This document shows, one piece after another, positions 45,086 through 54,000 of a stretch of 64,000 nt of DNA (positions are counted from its first letter, which is position 1; each line of letters opens with the position of its first letter). Below the pieces are notes generated by a model. The model made no database searches, had not been told where the DNA came from, and was given only the letters and a program-made list of their open reading frames with translations. Origin of the DNA: CAYUPI01 sp964446585 (GTDB taxonomy: Bacteria > Verrucomicrobiota > Verrucomicrobiia > Limisphaerales > UBA8199). The translations under genes were made by a program, and so were the position numbers. The DNA is taken from positions 127,482 to 191,481 of the forward strand of contig CAYUPI010000006.1 in NCBI GenBank assembly GCA_964446585.1. The letters are read 5' to 3'.

Positions 45086-45111
45086 GCTGCGGCTCCCTGA
45101 TTTGCCGCAGC
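45086..45111 (-). terminator. Hairpin just downstream of methylglyoxal synthase
   Basis: An 8-bp perfect stem, GCTGCGGC (45086-45093) and GCCGCAGC (45104-45111), with a 10-base loop lies 6 bp beyond the mgsA stop on the minus strand. There is no T-run after it, so intrinsic termination is doubtful; it may stabilise the mRNA end. Confidence 0.35.
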
Positions 45112-45116
45112 GGAGC

Positions 45117-45587
45117 TCAATTTCCGATGGAGGGGAACTTGCGGGCTTGGTAGGCCTCGTAGTCAGGCACCAACCGCTCATACTTGCCCGTCATAAGTGG
45201 GGACGAGATAATGAAATCCGCGGTCGCCCGGTTGCAGGCGATCGGAATGTTCCAGACCACAGCCAGCCGGAGCAGCGCTTTGACGTCCGGGTCATGCGGC
45301 TGCGGTTCGAGCGGGTCCCAGAAGAAGATCATGAAATCAACTTCCCCTTCAGAGACTTTGCCGCCGATTTGCTGGTCGCCGCCCAGCGGCCCGCTCTTCA
45401 GTTTCGTGACTTCCAGGTTCAACTCTTGCTCGAGGATGGCGCCGGTCGTGCCGGTGGCGTAAAGCTGGTGTTCGGCCAGCACATTTCGATTAAACCTCGC
45501 CCATTCAACCAGGTCCCGCTTCTTATTGTCGTGCGCCACCAACGCGACTTGCTTGCGTTGTGCCATTGCGATGCGTTTGTCAGCCAT
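45117..45587 (-). CDS. mgsA: Methylglyoxal synthase
   Basis: A 156-residue protein from the ATG at 45587; an upstream in-frame start at 45650 would add unrelated residues. From this start the numbering coincides with the E. coli enzyme: the catalytic base Asp71 lies in GGDQQIGG, and His98 and Asp101 in PQPHDPDVKALLR. The phosphate-binding loop is YATGTTG. It converts dihydroxyacetone phosphate to methylglyoxal, a bypass when phosphate is short. Confidence 0.94.
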   Translation of the reverse strand: MADKRIAMAQRKQVALVAHDNKKRDLVEWARFNRNVLAEHQLYATGTTGAILEQELNLEVTKLKSGPLGGDQQIGGKVSEGEVDFMIFFWDPLEPQPHDPDVKALLRLAVVWNIPIACNRATADFIISSPLMTGKYERLVPDYEAYQARKFPSIGN

Positions 45588-45826
45588 ACTCCCGCTAGCA
45601 TAGCACTCCCGCGGTTGGGCAGCTATCCGAGGCGGATTGAGCGAAAACAAACTGCCGATCCCAGTGTATCACGATCACCATGTTAACTGGCATGAAAGCA
45701 GTGTCCATGATTCCGCCACCCAACCTCCTTGGTCTTTCACTGGGACTCTTATTCGTTCCCGAAAATCGAAATGTGCGCTTTCTCAACCGCGGTCTGGATT
45801 GCAGCTCTGAAGTATGGGGTCCGTTT

Positions 45827-46507
45827 TCATTTGAGCGCCATACCATGATCATAGAGATGGATACCGCCGACCTCCCGGCCCGTGTCGAGTGCCAGACAAT
45901 TCACCGAGTAACGCTCGCGGTCCGGGAATGTTGCGAGCCTGGCATTGACTTCGGCGATTTGTTTGCCGAGAGGCTTTAATTGCTCTTTGGCCTGATTCTC
46001 GGCCTGCTTCCAGGAAGCGGCTTCCTGCGCTAGGCGTCTGGAGTGGTGCTGACGGCTGCCTTTCTGCTGGTCGGCGATCGCTTTGATATGCCGCTCGGCC
46101 TCCGCGACTTGGGAATCGATTGCGTGGTGCTGGGCTTCCAGGGCCGTTAGTTGCCTTCTCAGGCCAAGAAACTCTGACTGTTCGCCACGGGGGGGATTTT
46201 CGAGAATGATTTTTCTCTCGCCGATTCTGCCGGTGTGCGCGGCGGATGTTGTTTCCCCGGTTCCTTCGCCCTCCACCTGCGCATTCACGACCCAGCCCCA
46301 GGAATTTGTCCCCACAATGGCTCCGGTGATGTGGATCCACGCTCGAAGAGGTCGGTCGCCGGCACGGTTGGTCCACCAATGGAACAAGGGGCTCAGATCA
46401 ACCGAATTCTGGTTGATCAGCCGTTTGGGACTCTTGAGCGGCGTGCCCGCCAGAGTCGAAAAAACTATTGCCCATAAAGTGCCGGTCAACAGAGCCGCTC
46501 CGTCCAT
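45827..46507 (-). CDS. Membrane-anchored coiled-coil protein, unknown
   Basis: A 226-residue protein from the ATG at 46507. A signal or anchor (GAALLTGTLWAIVFSTLAGT) is followed by an SHD1/beta-type region with WWTNRAGDR and an Ile/Val-rich stretch (WIHITGAIVGTNSWGWVVN). A charged helix suited to coiled-coil formation (LEAQHHAIDSQVAEAERHIKA and on to AEVNARLATF) comes next, and a short C-terminal domain. The family is not recognised. An open frame on the opposite strand (45680-45979) overlaps it and is not kept. Confidence 0.5.
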   Translation of the reverse strand: MDGAALLTGTLWAIVFSTLAGTPLKSPKRLINQNSVDLSPLFHWWTNRAGDRPLRAWIHITGAIVGTNSWGWVVNAQVEGEGTGETTSAAHTGRIGERKIILENPPRGEQSEFLGLRRQLTALEAQHHAIDSQVAEAERHIKAIADQQKGSRQHHSRRLAQEAASWKQAENQAKEQLKPLGKQIAEVNARLATFPDRERYSVNCLALDTGREVGGIHLYDHGMALK

Positions 46508-46655
46508 GCGCCATCGTTCCTGAGTCACGGTTCTAATTTGCTGGTTTGTGGCTTCAAAGAGTCGCAATGGATTCCGCGCGCGATTGGCATTGACCGGACG
46601 TACAATCTCTTTCTACGCTCTGGCCGTCAAACCCAATACAAACAGGACAAATATT

Positions 46656-47096
46656 ATGAATACAATCGTTCCTCTCATCAGTTCCGGCGTAGCTGGTCCG
46701 TTAGGCGTGCTGCACCTGCCGCGGCTTTGGCTCAAACTTTCGCTCGAATCATGCGGCAAACTCGCGCCGGGCTACCCGGGGGCGGGAAAAGGTTACGACC
46801 AAATGGTCATCGACGGCCTCGGCCTGAACCGCGACGCCGTTATTTCGTTTGTTAAACAAAGCAAGCCTACCTATCCGCAGTTCGAAGCCTGGGTCAAAAA
46901 GAACGGCACGAAGCTGGACAAGGCTTCCGTCGAAAAACTCAATGCCGCCATCCGCGGGTATAACCACGACGACGACACGCGCAAGGCGATCCTCGGCGCC
47001 AACGCGTTACCGGATGACGGCGGTTGCCCCAAGGACGCGGTGAATCTCAACAATCTGGACGACTGGAAGGAGTTTCACCAGGCAGTCCTCAGGTAA
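46656..47096 (+). CDS. DUF5069 domain-containing protein
   Basis: A 146-residue protein from the ATG at 46656, preceded by an AGGA element 9 bp upstream. The DUF5069 pattern is visible: VLHLPRLWLKLSLESCGKL, later DQMVIDGLGLNRDAVISFV, then LNNLDDWKEFHQAVL. No signal peptide. These small cytoplasmic proteins are widespread in Verrucomicrobiota and have no assigned role. It is divergent from the coiled-coil gene. Confidence 0.78.
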   Translation: MNTIVPLISSGVAGPLGVLHLPRLWLKLSLESCGKLAPGYPGAGKGYDQMVIDGLGLNRDAVISFVKQSKPTYPQFEAWVKKNGTKLDKASVEKLNAAIRGYNHDDDTRKAILGANALPDDGGCPKDAVNLNNLDDWKEFHQAVLR

Positions 47097-47141
47097 GCGG
47101 CTAGGGTTGCTGCGACGCTCTCGCGCTCGGCGATCAGCCTG

Positions 47142-47594
47142 ATGGCGGGCGCTCGCGTTTTGGCAATGGACGACCCAGGTCACAAACGGTGGCTTCCGGC
47201 GGTGTTACTCCTGGGCGTCGTGTACCTTGCCGCTGGTACCGTATTCGGTGCGCTCGCCGGGTCGTCTGCGTCCAATCCGATGCGAGTGACCTGGAGACTG
47301 GCCGCGTGGGTGATCAGCGCCGCTGCGTTCGCGTGCCACATTGCCTGCGAGCACTTCCGGCTGCACAACTCGCCCGTCGTTACGGCTCTGCGCGTATCAC
47401 TGGCGGCTGCCCTGGGGGCCTTCGGGCTGGCAGTCGCGGCAGGGGTTCATGCTGTTCATGCCCAGACAACATCGAGCCACCAACGCCGACTCGCTATGGC
47501 GCTCATCATTTGGCCGATTCTGACTGCAGTGCCGGCATTTGTGGTGGCGCTCGCTGCAGCTTTCGGGCTCGCCCGAGTGCGGAAGGCGAGTTAG
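47142..47594 (+). CDS. Small four-helix membrane protein, unknown
   Basis: A 150-residue protein. Four hydrophobic helices are visible: LPAVLLLGVVYLAAGTVFGAL, WVISAAAFACHIAC, VSLAAALGAFGLAVAAGV and ALIIWPILTAVPAFVVALAAAF. The start could equally be the ATG at 47166, which removes eight residues. No family is recognised. It ends 19 bp before the proposed start of the GH116 gene. Confidence 0.55.
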   Translation: MAGARVLAMDDPGHKRWLPAVLLLGVVYLAAGTVFGALAGSSASNPMRVTWRLAAWVISAAAFACHIACEHFRLHNSPVVTALRVSLAAALGAFGLAVAAGVHAVHAQTTSSHQRRLAMALIIWPILTAVPAFVVALAAAFGLARVRKAS

Positions 47595-47613
47595 CCGACT
47601 AGCGTCGTGGCTT

Positions 47614-50600
47614 GTGGACGGACGCGGCACAAAGAATTGCGTCGGCCCAGCATGCAGTTGCCACCAACTGGCGGCGACGGCCAGTCTTGGCCGGCGAGAA
47701 TTCCTCAAATCGGTCGGCCTGAGCGCCGCCGCGCTCGCCTTCCACTCCTGGCCGGCGATGGCCGGGCCTTTCACACGCGCCGACTTCGAGAAACTTGTTC
47801 CCGCCGACAAGAAGCTGCGCCCCGAATGGCTCAAGTCCCTCACTGAGCGCGGCCAGGCTGCCGTATATCGCGGTTCGGAACTCGAAAAGATCGGAATGCC
47901 CATCGGCGGCATTTGCGCCGGCCAGATTTATCTCGGGGGCGACGGCAAACTGTGGCACTGGGACATTTTCAACCGCCGGATTGCCACTGGCGCCGAGCAT
48001 TATGCCAAGCCGCTGCGACCATCGTCGCCGCTGGACCAGGGTTTCGCTCTGCGGATCAAGAGCGGCAACAAAGTCCAAGAGCGGCCGCTGGATCGAGCGC
48101 ATTGGCGCGATGTCTCGTTCCGCGGCGAATGCCCGATAGGTGTCGTTGAATACCGCGATGCCGATTCGCCAGTGAGCGTCCGCCTCGAAGCATTTTCCCC
48201 ATTTGTGCCGTTGGACACGGAAGCTTCGTCGCTGCCGGCTACAATCATGCAATTCACTGTGACGAACCACAGTCGCGGCGTCGTGGAGGCCGAACTGGCC
48301 GGCTGGCTGGAGAACGCCGTCTGCCTTTACAGCGCGCAACTGCGTGACGGCCTTCGACGCAACCGCGTAGTTCGGCGCGCAGGCGCGCTCATACTCGAAT
48401 GCAGGGCCGAGGAAGCACCAGCTGGGGAGCCGTCCCAGCGCCCGGACATCCTGTTCGAGGATTTCGAGCATGAGACATACGGCGACTGGGCCGTGACCGG
48501 GGTAGCTTTCGGCAGCGGCCCGGTCGAAATGGCGAAGATCCCCAGCTACCAGGGCGACGTGGGCGGCAAAGGCCGGCGCGTTGTGAATACCCACGCTTCC
48601 GCTCCGGCAAACACGGTTGAAGCCAGAGATGCCGCTATTGGCACGCTCACCAGCCCGCCTTTTGTCATCGAGCGGAACTACATCACCTTCCTGATCGGCG
48701 GCGGCGCACACAAGGACACGACCTGCATGAATCTGCTAGTCGAGGAGCGAGTGGTCCGAACCGCCACCGGCGAAAACGACAACCATATGAAGCCGATGAG
48801 CTGGGATGTTCGTCGTTGGGCGGGAAAGCCGGCTCGGCTGCAGATAGTTGAGAATGAATCCGGGGGCTGGGGAAACATCGGCGTGGACAATATTGTTTTC
48901 AGCGACCGCCCGGGTATGCCGCTCGGGCCCCTGGCGCAACAGGAGGACTTCGGCAGCATGGTGCTGGCGCTGCTTGAGGCACGACCGCGTGATCACGGCG
49001 CTGCAGCTTTGATGGGTGAGGCCAAGCGGTCGAGCAAAACCTCAACCAGACCGTTCGACCAAGAGTTGGTTGGTTTGCTCACACGCAAGTTCAAACTCGC
49101 TCCCGGCGCCGTAACCCAGGCGACCTTTGTCCTCGCTTGGCATATGCCCAATTTGCATCTGAGCCGCTTGCCGCCGGGAAGATTCTACGCAAGGCGCTTC
49201 GATTCCGCTCATGCAGTGGCCGCGTATGTGGCCAGGAACGTTGCACGTCTCACCAGCCAAACAAGATTGTGGCACGACACTTGGTACGATTCGACGCTCC
49301 CCTACTGGTTCCTCGACAGGACGTTTCTCAACACCTCGATCCTGGCGACCTCTACCTGCCATCGGTTCGGCAATGGTCGGTTCTACGCCTGGGAAGGCGT
49401 TGGTTGTTGCGAAGGGACCTGCGGTCACGTCTGGCAGTACGCGCACGCTGTGGCACGGCTGTTTCCCGAACTGGAGCGACAGACTCGCGAAAAGGTGGAT
49501 CTGGGCCTGGCGTTGCAGCCCGACGGCGCGATCCATTTCCGGGGCGAGTTCAACGATATCCCGGCCATTGATGCCCAGGCTGGAACGATCCTGCGCGCGC
49601 TGCGCGAACACCAGATGTCCGCCGACGACGCCTTTCTCAGGCGCACCTGGCCGCGAATTAAAAAAGCGATGGATTGGCTCATTGCCAAGGGTGGCAATGG
49701 CGACGGCCTAATCGAAGGCAACCAACACAACACGCTGGACACCGATTGGTTCGGCCCGGTCGCATGGCTGAGTGGATTGTATCTGGCGGCGCTGCGGGCC
49801 GCAGAAGCCATGGCGCTGGAAATGGGCGACACGGCGTACGCCGAAAAGTGCAGGTCCATTTTTCAGGCCGGCCAGAAAAATTTCGTGAACCAGCTTTATG
49901 CGGACGGCTATTTCCGGAACCGGCCTGACCCTCAGCATCTGGACGCAATCAACTCAGGCAGCGGCTGCGAAATTGATCAGGTGTTCGGCCAAAGCTGGGC
50001 GTTCCAGGTCGGCCTGCCACGCGTGTTGCCGCAGGAGCAGACGGTCTCGGCCTTGAAATCACTCTGGCGCTACAATTTCACGCCCGACGTGGGGCCTTAT
50101 CGTGAAGCTTACAAAGCGGGCCGTTGGTATGCCATGCCAGGCGAAGCCGGGTTGCTCATGTGCACCTTCCCGCGCTCGGATTGGGATTACGCGCAGGCCA
50201 AGGGCAAAGGCCCGGAGTGGGCGGCAGGCTATTTCAACGAATGCATGAACGGTTTCGAGTATCAGGTGGCCGGTCATATGATTTGGGAAGGGCTCGTCAC
50301 GGAAGGACTGGCCTTGGCGCGGGCGGTACATGACCGGTATCACGCTTCGCGGCGCAATCCCTGGAATGAAGTCGAGTGCGGCGACCATTACGCGCGGAGC
50401 ATGGCCAGCTATGGCGTCTTCCTCGCCGCGTGCGGCTTCAGCTATCACGGGCCGAGGAAGCACATCGGCTTCGCGCCGCGCCTAACACCTCAGAATTTCA
50501 AGGCGCCGTTCACGGCCGCGGAAGGCTGGGGCTCATTCTCTCAGAAGCTGCAAGGGGGATCGTTCGAGGCGGAAATTTACCTGGCGTGGGGCAAGCTGCG

Positions 50601-50778
50601 CCTGAGGACGATCACACTGGTCCTGCTCGAAAGCGCGCCCGCGTCTTCGGTCCGTGTCCGCTTGAACACGCGCGTCGTCAAGGCTTCACACGAAATCTCA
50701 GGCAACCAACTCCGGATCATTCTCCTTTCGGAAACAAAAATCGCGGCCGGCCAGACCCTCCAAATCCGGGTCGCGTGA
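47614..50778 (+). CDS. Tat-exported GH116 family glycosidase with inserted beta-sandwich module
   Basis: GTG at 47614 gives 1054 residues; an ATG at 47539 would overlap the previous gene. A twin-arginine signal (SLGRREFLKSVG then hydrophobic LSAAALAFHSWPAMA) implies folded export. The GBA2-type N-terminal domain begins at GMPIGGICAGQIYLGG. A separate module at about residues 278-432 (FEDFEHETYGDWAVTG through GNIGVDNIVFSD) resembles the beta-sandwich found in levanase-type GH32 proteins. The (alpha/alpha)6 catalytic domain follows, with acidic candidates Glu594/Glu600 (WEGVGCCEGTCGHVW) and Asp709/Asp711 (NTLDTDWFGPVAW). It probably cleaves beta-glucosides or beta-xylosides. Confidence 0.85.
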   Translation: MDGRGTKNCVGPACSCHQLAATASLGRREFLKSVGLSAAALAFHSWPAMAGPFTRADFEKLVPADKKLRPEWLKSLTERGQAAVYRGSELEKIGMPIGGICAGQIYLGGDGKLWHWDIFNRRIATGAEHYAKPLRPSSPLDQGFALRIKSGNKVQERPLDRAHWRDVSFRGECPIGVVEYRDADSPVSVRLEAFSPFVPLDTEASSLPATIMQFTVTNHSRGVVEAELAGWLENAVCLYSAQLRDGLRRNRVVRRAGALILECRAEEAPAGEPSQRPDILFEDFEHETYGDWAVTGVAFGSGPVEMAKIPSYQGDVGGKGRRVVNTHASAPANTVEARDAAIGTLTSPPFVIERNYITFLIGGGAHKDTTCMNLLVEERVVRTATGENDNHMKPMSWDVRRWAGKPARLQIVENESGGWGNIGVDNIVFSDRPGMPLGPLAQQEDFGSMVLALLEARPRDHGAAALMGEAKRSSKTSTRPFDQELVGLLTRKFKLAPGAVTQATFVLAWHMPNLHLSRLPPGRFYARRFDSAHAVAAYVARNVARLTSQTRLWHDTWYDSTLPYWFLDRTFLNTSILATSTCHRFGNGRFYAWEGVGCCEGTCGHVWQYAHAVARLFPELERQTREKVDLGLALQPDGAIHFRGEFNDIPAIDAQAGTILRALREHQMSADDAFLRRTWPRIKKAMDWLIAKGGNGDGLIEGNQHNTLDTDWFGPVAWLSGLYLAALRAAEAMALEMGDTAYAEKCRSIFQAGQKNFVNQLYADGYFRNRPDPQHLDAINSGSGCEIDQVFGQSWAFQVGLPRVLPQEQTVSALKSLWRYNFTPDVGPYREAYKAGRWYAMPGEAGLLMCTFPRSDWDYAQAKGKGPEWAAGYFNECMNGFEYQVAGHMIWEGLVTEGLALARAVHDRYHASRRNPWNEVECGDHYARSMASYGVFLAACGFSYHGPRKHIGFAPRLTPQNFKAPFTAAEGWGSFSQKLQGGSFEAEIYLAWGKLRLRTITLVLLESAPASSVRVRLNTRVVKASHEISGNQLRIILLSETKIAAGQTLQIRVA

Positions 50779-50789
50779 CTCGGCCTGAT

Positions 50790-51461
50790 TCATGGCGCGG
50801 CGTCGCGCAACTGTTTGACAGTCCTGGCCAAGTCTGTGGCTGAAGTCAGCCGCCGGGTGGCTATCGTGGGGTCCTCGCCTGTCAGATCCCGGTCGAGCCA
50901 GATCCTGGCGATACCCAACTCGCGCGCCGGAACTAGATCGTGAAACCAACTGCATGCCACATGAATCCAATTCGCTGGAGCAACCCCCGAAAGCTGAGAA
51001 AACTGCCGAAAATGGCTCAAGGAAGGTTTGTAGTCGGCGATGCGCTCAGCGGTAATGACCATATCGAAAGGCTGGCGGAACCGACGATTTGTTTGCTCGA
51101 AAAGATCGTCGTCGCAGTTGGTCAGCACGCCCAGCTTATAGCCCGCCGAGCGCAACTCGGACAGGGCCGGTTCCACGTCGGCGAATACTGGAAGAGCGGC
51201 CCATGACTGCGGCAGCGTCCGCGCCTGGGCTTCGGAGAGAGGGACGCGTACTTTTCGCGCGGCCCGGAGCAGAGACGTTGTGAGCACATCTTTGTAGGAC
51301 CGGTACGGGCGCTCAGCTTCGACCTGGCGCTCGAAATCGTGGTAGGCGTGCAGTAATTCCTTCGTCCTCTCTCCCACCAGCGGTCCCATAATCCTCGAAA
51401 AGCCCGTGTGCCAGTCAACGAGCGTGCCGTAACAATCGAAGGTGATCCAAGGAGATCCCAT
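50790..51461 (-). CDS. HAD hydrolase, haloacid dehalogenase type II-like
   Basis: A 223-residue protein from the ATG at 51461. The nucleophile is Asp9 in ITFDCYGTLVDW. Motif II Thr/Ser is in GVLTNCDD, and the motif III Lys in IADYKPSLSHF. The type II dehalogenase cap lies between them (residues 20-100). The catalytic Asn/Trp residues are broadly conserved (HVACSWFHDLVPARELGI). It hydrolyses a phosphate or haloacid; the substrate is unknown. Convergent with the GH116 gene. Confidence 0.83.
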   Translation of the reverse strand: MGSPWITFDCYGTLVDWHTGFSRIMGPLVGERTKELLHAYHDFERQVEAERPYRSYKDVLTTSLLRAARKVRVPLSEAQARTLPQSWAALPVFADVEPALSELRSAGYKLGVLTNCDDDLFEQTNRRFRQPFDMVITAERIADYKPSLSHFRQFSQLSGVAPANWIHVACSWFHDLVPARELGIARIWLDRDLTGEDPTIATRRLTSATDLARTVKQLRDAAP

Positions 51462-51574
51462 CGAGTCGAAAGCTGGACTATGGCCGAGGGCGGCCGCCGC
51501 CGCAAGACACATGACATGCACCATTAATGCAGATAACTTGAGTCCGCAGTTCCACTCGCCTAGAGTGCTCGCCA

Positions 51575-52555
51575 ATGAGCACACCTTTGAGTGAACAAGT
51601 GCAGGCGGCAGCGGGCTGGATAGGAAAGCTGCGGGCCGAAATTGGCAAAGTCATCGTAGGCCAGGAGCAATTGGTGGACCGGCTGCTGGTTGGCCTGCTG
51701 GCCAATGGCCACGTTCTGCTGGAGGGCGTGCCGGGGCTGGCGAAAACCATGTCAGTCCGAACATTGGCAGCGGCCATCCACGCGACATTTCACAGAATTC
51801 AGTTCACGCCGGACCTGTTGCCCGCCGACATCGTTGGAACGCTGATCTACAGTCCGCAAGACGGCAAATATCACGCCACCAAGGGTCCCGTTTTTGCTAA
51901 CTTTGTGTTGGCCGATGAAATCAATCGCGCGCCGGCGAAGGTGCAATCAGCGCTGCTGGAGACAATGCAGGAGCGACAGGTGACCCTTGGCGGCGAGACG
52001 ATGCCGCTGCCCTCGCCGTTCCTCGTCTTGGCAACGGAAAATCCCATCGACCAGGAAGGCACTTATCCGCTACCGGAAGCGCAGGTGGACCGGTTCATGT
52101 TCAAGGTCCTGCTGGACTACCCTTCGTTCGACGAGGAGCGCAAAATTCTGGACCGGATGGCCTTTACTTCGCCGGAAACGCGGGTCGCGCCCGTGATCCC
52201 GTTAGAGGAGATCCAGCACACACGCAAGCTGGTGGACCAAATTCACGTGGACGACAAGGTGCGCGAGTACGTCGTGCACCTGGTTTTCGCGACGCGGACA
52301 CCGGAGAAGTACAAGCTCGAGGTGAAGCATTTCATCCAGTTCGGCGCCTCGCCGCGCGCGACCATCTACCTGACACTCGCCGCCAAAGCCTGGGCGCTGC
52401 TCGAGGGCCGCGAGTATGTCACGCCCGAAGACGTCAAGAGCATCGGGCCGGATGTGTTGCGTCATCGGCTGATTTTAACCTACGAGGCCGAAGCGCAAGC
52501 GGTGACGACGGATGCCATTATCAAAAAGATCTTTAACGCCGTGCCGGTGCCATAG
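51575..52555 (+). CDS. MoxR family AAA+ ATPase (Bat-associated)
   Basis: A 326-residue ATPase. Walker A GVPGLAKT is at residues 51-58, Walker B VLADEIN at 111-117, and the MoxR phrases FTPDLLPADIVG and ATENPIDQEGTYPLPEAQVDRFMFK follow. It is shorter than the copy at 17.9 kb and belongs to the Bat-operon type (SAT for Walker T here is LAKT). It opens the operon with DUF58 and BatA-E. Its role is presumed chaperone-like towards the VWA proteins. Confidence 0.93.
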   Translation: MSTPLSEQVQAAAGWIGKLRAEIGKVIVGQEQLVDRLLVGLLANGHVLLEGVPGLAKTMSVRTLAAAIHATFHRIQFTPDLLPADIVGTLIYSPQDGKYHATKGPVFANFVLADEINRAPAKVQSALLETMQERQVTLGGETMPLPSPFLVLATENPIDQEGTYPLPEAQVDRFMFKVLLDYPSFDEERKILDRMAFTSPETRVAPVIPLEEIQHTRKLVDQIHVDDKVREYVVHLVFATRTPEKYKLEVKHFIQFGASPRATIYLTLAAKAWALLEGREYVTPEDVKSIGPDVLRHRLILTYEAEAQAVTTDAIIKKIFNAVPVP

Positions 52556-52561
52556 GCAAAT

Positions 52562-53065
52562 GAGTGGCGAGTGTCGGGTGTCGAGTGAAAGACAAGAAAT
52601 ATGAGCCAATACGCGTTGGAGAATTTCGGCGCTTATCGGAAGGCCATGGAACTCTTTGACTTCGTCGTGCAAGACATGGCAGATCTCAGGGGCGACCCTC
52701 GCTGCTATCGATTGGTTGTCCAACATGTCGCCAGCGCAGATTCCATCTGTGCGAACATCGAGGAGGGTTATGGCCGCCTAAGCCGCGGCGAGTACGTTCG
52801 TTTTCTGGATTTCTCCCGTGGTTCAGCTCGAGAAACGCGAGGCAGGTATGTGCGGCTCAAACACTGGATCGGGCCAGAGATAATCAAGGCTCGGACGGCG
52901 CTGGCAGACGAGATTATCTCAATATTGACTAAGACAATCAGCACACTCCAGCAGCAGATGGAGAAACCGCGCTCAAGCGCAACGTCCTACCTGAGGGACG
53001 ACACCTCAATCCCCGCGAGCGACGAGTGTGTTCCGCCCCCTCGACACCCGACCCTCGACACTCCG
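52562..53065. mobile_element. Candidate element: 26-bp inverted arms framing a four-helix-bundle gene
   Basis: The left arm (52562-52587, GAGTGGCGAGTGTCGGGTGT and on) and the right arm (53039-53065, containing CGACACCCGACCCTCGACAC) are near-perfect reverse complements, differing at about 3 of 26 positions. Both consist of a GTCGAG/CGACACCC short-period unit. Between them lies the four-helix-bundle gene. Removing the unit would leave a normal 20-bp gap between moxR and DUF58. No clear target-site duplication is seen. No transposase is encoded; mobility is inferred. Confidence 0.6.
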
Positions 53066-53092
53066 TTGACCCCCGACGATGAATCTGTCTGA
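52601..53092 (+). CDS. Four-helix-bundle protein (23S rRNA intervening-sequence type)
   Basis: A 163-residue protein. The family core is evident: FGAYRKAMELFDFVVQDM, then ICANIEEGYGRLSRGEYVRFL and DFSRGSARETRGRYVRL, corresponding to the usual SIPANIAEGYGR motif. About 45 residues after the fourth helix are poorly ordered. The last fifteen or so residues (HPTLDTPLTPDDESV) are translated from the right repeat arm, and the end overlaps the DUF58 start by 14 bp. Relatives occur in 23S rRNA intervening sequences and as accessory proteins of diversity-generating retroelements. Confidence 0.85.
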   Translation: MSQYALENFGAYRKAMELFDFVVQDMADLRGDPRCYRLVVQHVASADSICANIEEGYGRLSRGEYVRFLDFSRGSARETRGRYVRLKHWIGPEIIKARTALADEIISILTKTISTLQQQMEKPRSSATSYLRDDTSIPASDECVPPPRHPTLDTPLTPDDESV

Positions 53093-53996
53093 GCTTCTCG
53101 AGTCCGTCCGCCGCGTCGAGGTGCGTACTAATCGCCTGGTGAACGACACCATGGTCGGTGCTTACCTGAGCCATTTCAAGGGGCGTGGCATGGATTTCGA
53201 GGAACTGCGCGAGTATATCCCCGGCGACGAAGTGCGGGACATCGATTGGAATGTCACCTACCGGATGGGTCGCCCGTTCGTTAAACGCTTCCGTGAGGAG
53301 CGTGAGCTTACCATGGTCCTGGCCGTCGATGTTTCGGCCTCGGCGGCCTTCGGTTCTTTGCGGCGTTCCAAACGCGAGTTCGCCGCCGAGGTCGCGGGCA
53401 CGCTGGCCATCTCCGCCGCGCGTAGCAGCGACAAAGTCGCGCTACTGTTGTTCACCAATCAGATCGAATTATTCCTGCCGCCGCGCAAGGGACGACGGCA
53501 CATTCTGCGCATCTTGCGGGAGATGCTGTTTTTCGAACCGAAGAGCCGCGCCACCAACACGCCTGTAGCGCTAGCCTTCCTGAACCACGTGTTGCGACGT
53601 CGTTCCATTGTGTTTCTCCTCACTGATTTTCTGCATTGTTTCGGTCCAACAGCACCGCTGCCAGACGCTGGACGCGGCATTCTCCAGGAACTTGGGTTGA
53701 CCAACGCGCGACACGACCTGGTCTGCCTGCACCTGCACGACCCGCGCGAGAGCACGTTGCCGCCGGCGGGATTGCTGACGGTTGAAGACGCCGAGACCGG
53801 GGAATTGTTAGAGCTGGACTCGAGCCGTGCCGCCGTGCGGAGGAAGTTTGCCGATACCAACGCCGAGCGGTTGGCCGAGCTGGACCGCGCCCTGCAACGC
53901 GCCGGCGTGGACACTTTGCGCTTCAGCACGGCGGACGCCTTCGCCCAAACCCTGCAGCATTTCTTTGAGACGCGACGCGGCCGAAGACGCGGGTGA
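53079..53996 (+). CDS. DUF58 domain-containing protein (Bat operon)
   Basis: A 305-residue protein without membrane helices. The hallmark YIPGDEVRDIDWNVTYRMGRPFVKRFREEREL lies around residues 45-80, and a VWA-like fold follows (VLAVDVSASAAFGS, FLLTDFLHCFG). It is the direct partner of MoxR in this operon, although the candidate element now separates the two genes. The ATG overlaps the 3' end of the four-helix-bundle gene. Confidence 0.9.
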   Translation: MNLSELLESVRRVEVRTNRLVNDTMVGAYLSHFKGRGMDFEELREYIPGDEVRDIDWNVTYRMGRPFVKRFREERELTMVLAVDVSASAAFGSLRRSKREFAAEVAGTLAISAARSSDKVALLLFTNQIELFLPPRKGRRHILRILREMLFFEPKSRATNTPVALAFLNHVLRRRSIVFLLTDFLHCFGPTAPLPDAGRGILQELGLTNARHDLVCLHLHDPRESTLPPAGLLTVEDAETGELLELDSSRAAVRRKFADTNAERLAELDRALQRAGVDTLRFSTADAFAQTLQHFFETRRGRRRG

Positions 53997-54000
53997 AAAA

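Noticed and set aside
44315..45100. A 261-codon plus-strand frame opposite the MFS gene and its upstream region
   Set aside because: It is antisense to the transporter and rich in Pro, Thr and Arg, with no domain-like pattern.
43814..45181. A 455-codon minus-strand frame overlapping the MFS gene
   Set aside because: The alternative frame of the same strand encodes twelve clean membrane helices with MFS motifs; this frame is Arg/Gly-rich and has none.
45680..45979. A 99-codon plus-strand frame
   Set aside because: It overlaps the 3' half of the coiled-coil gene at 45827-46507 on the opposite strand, which shows better protein features.
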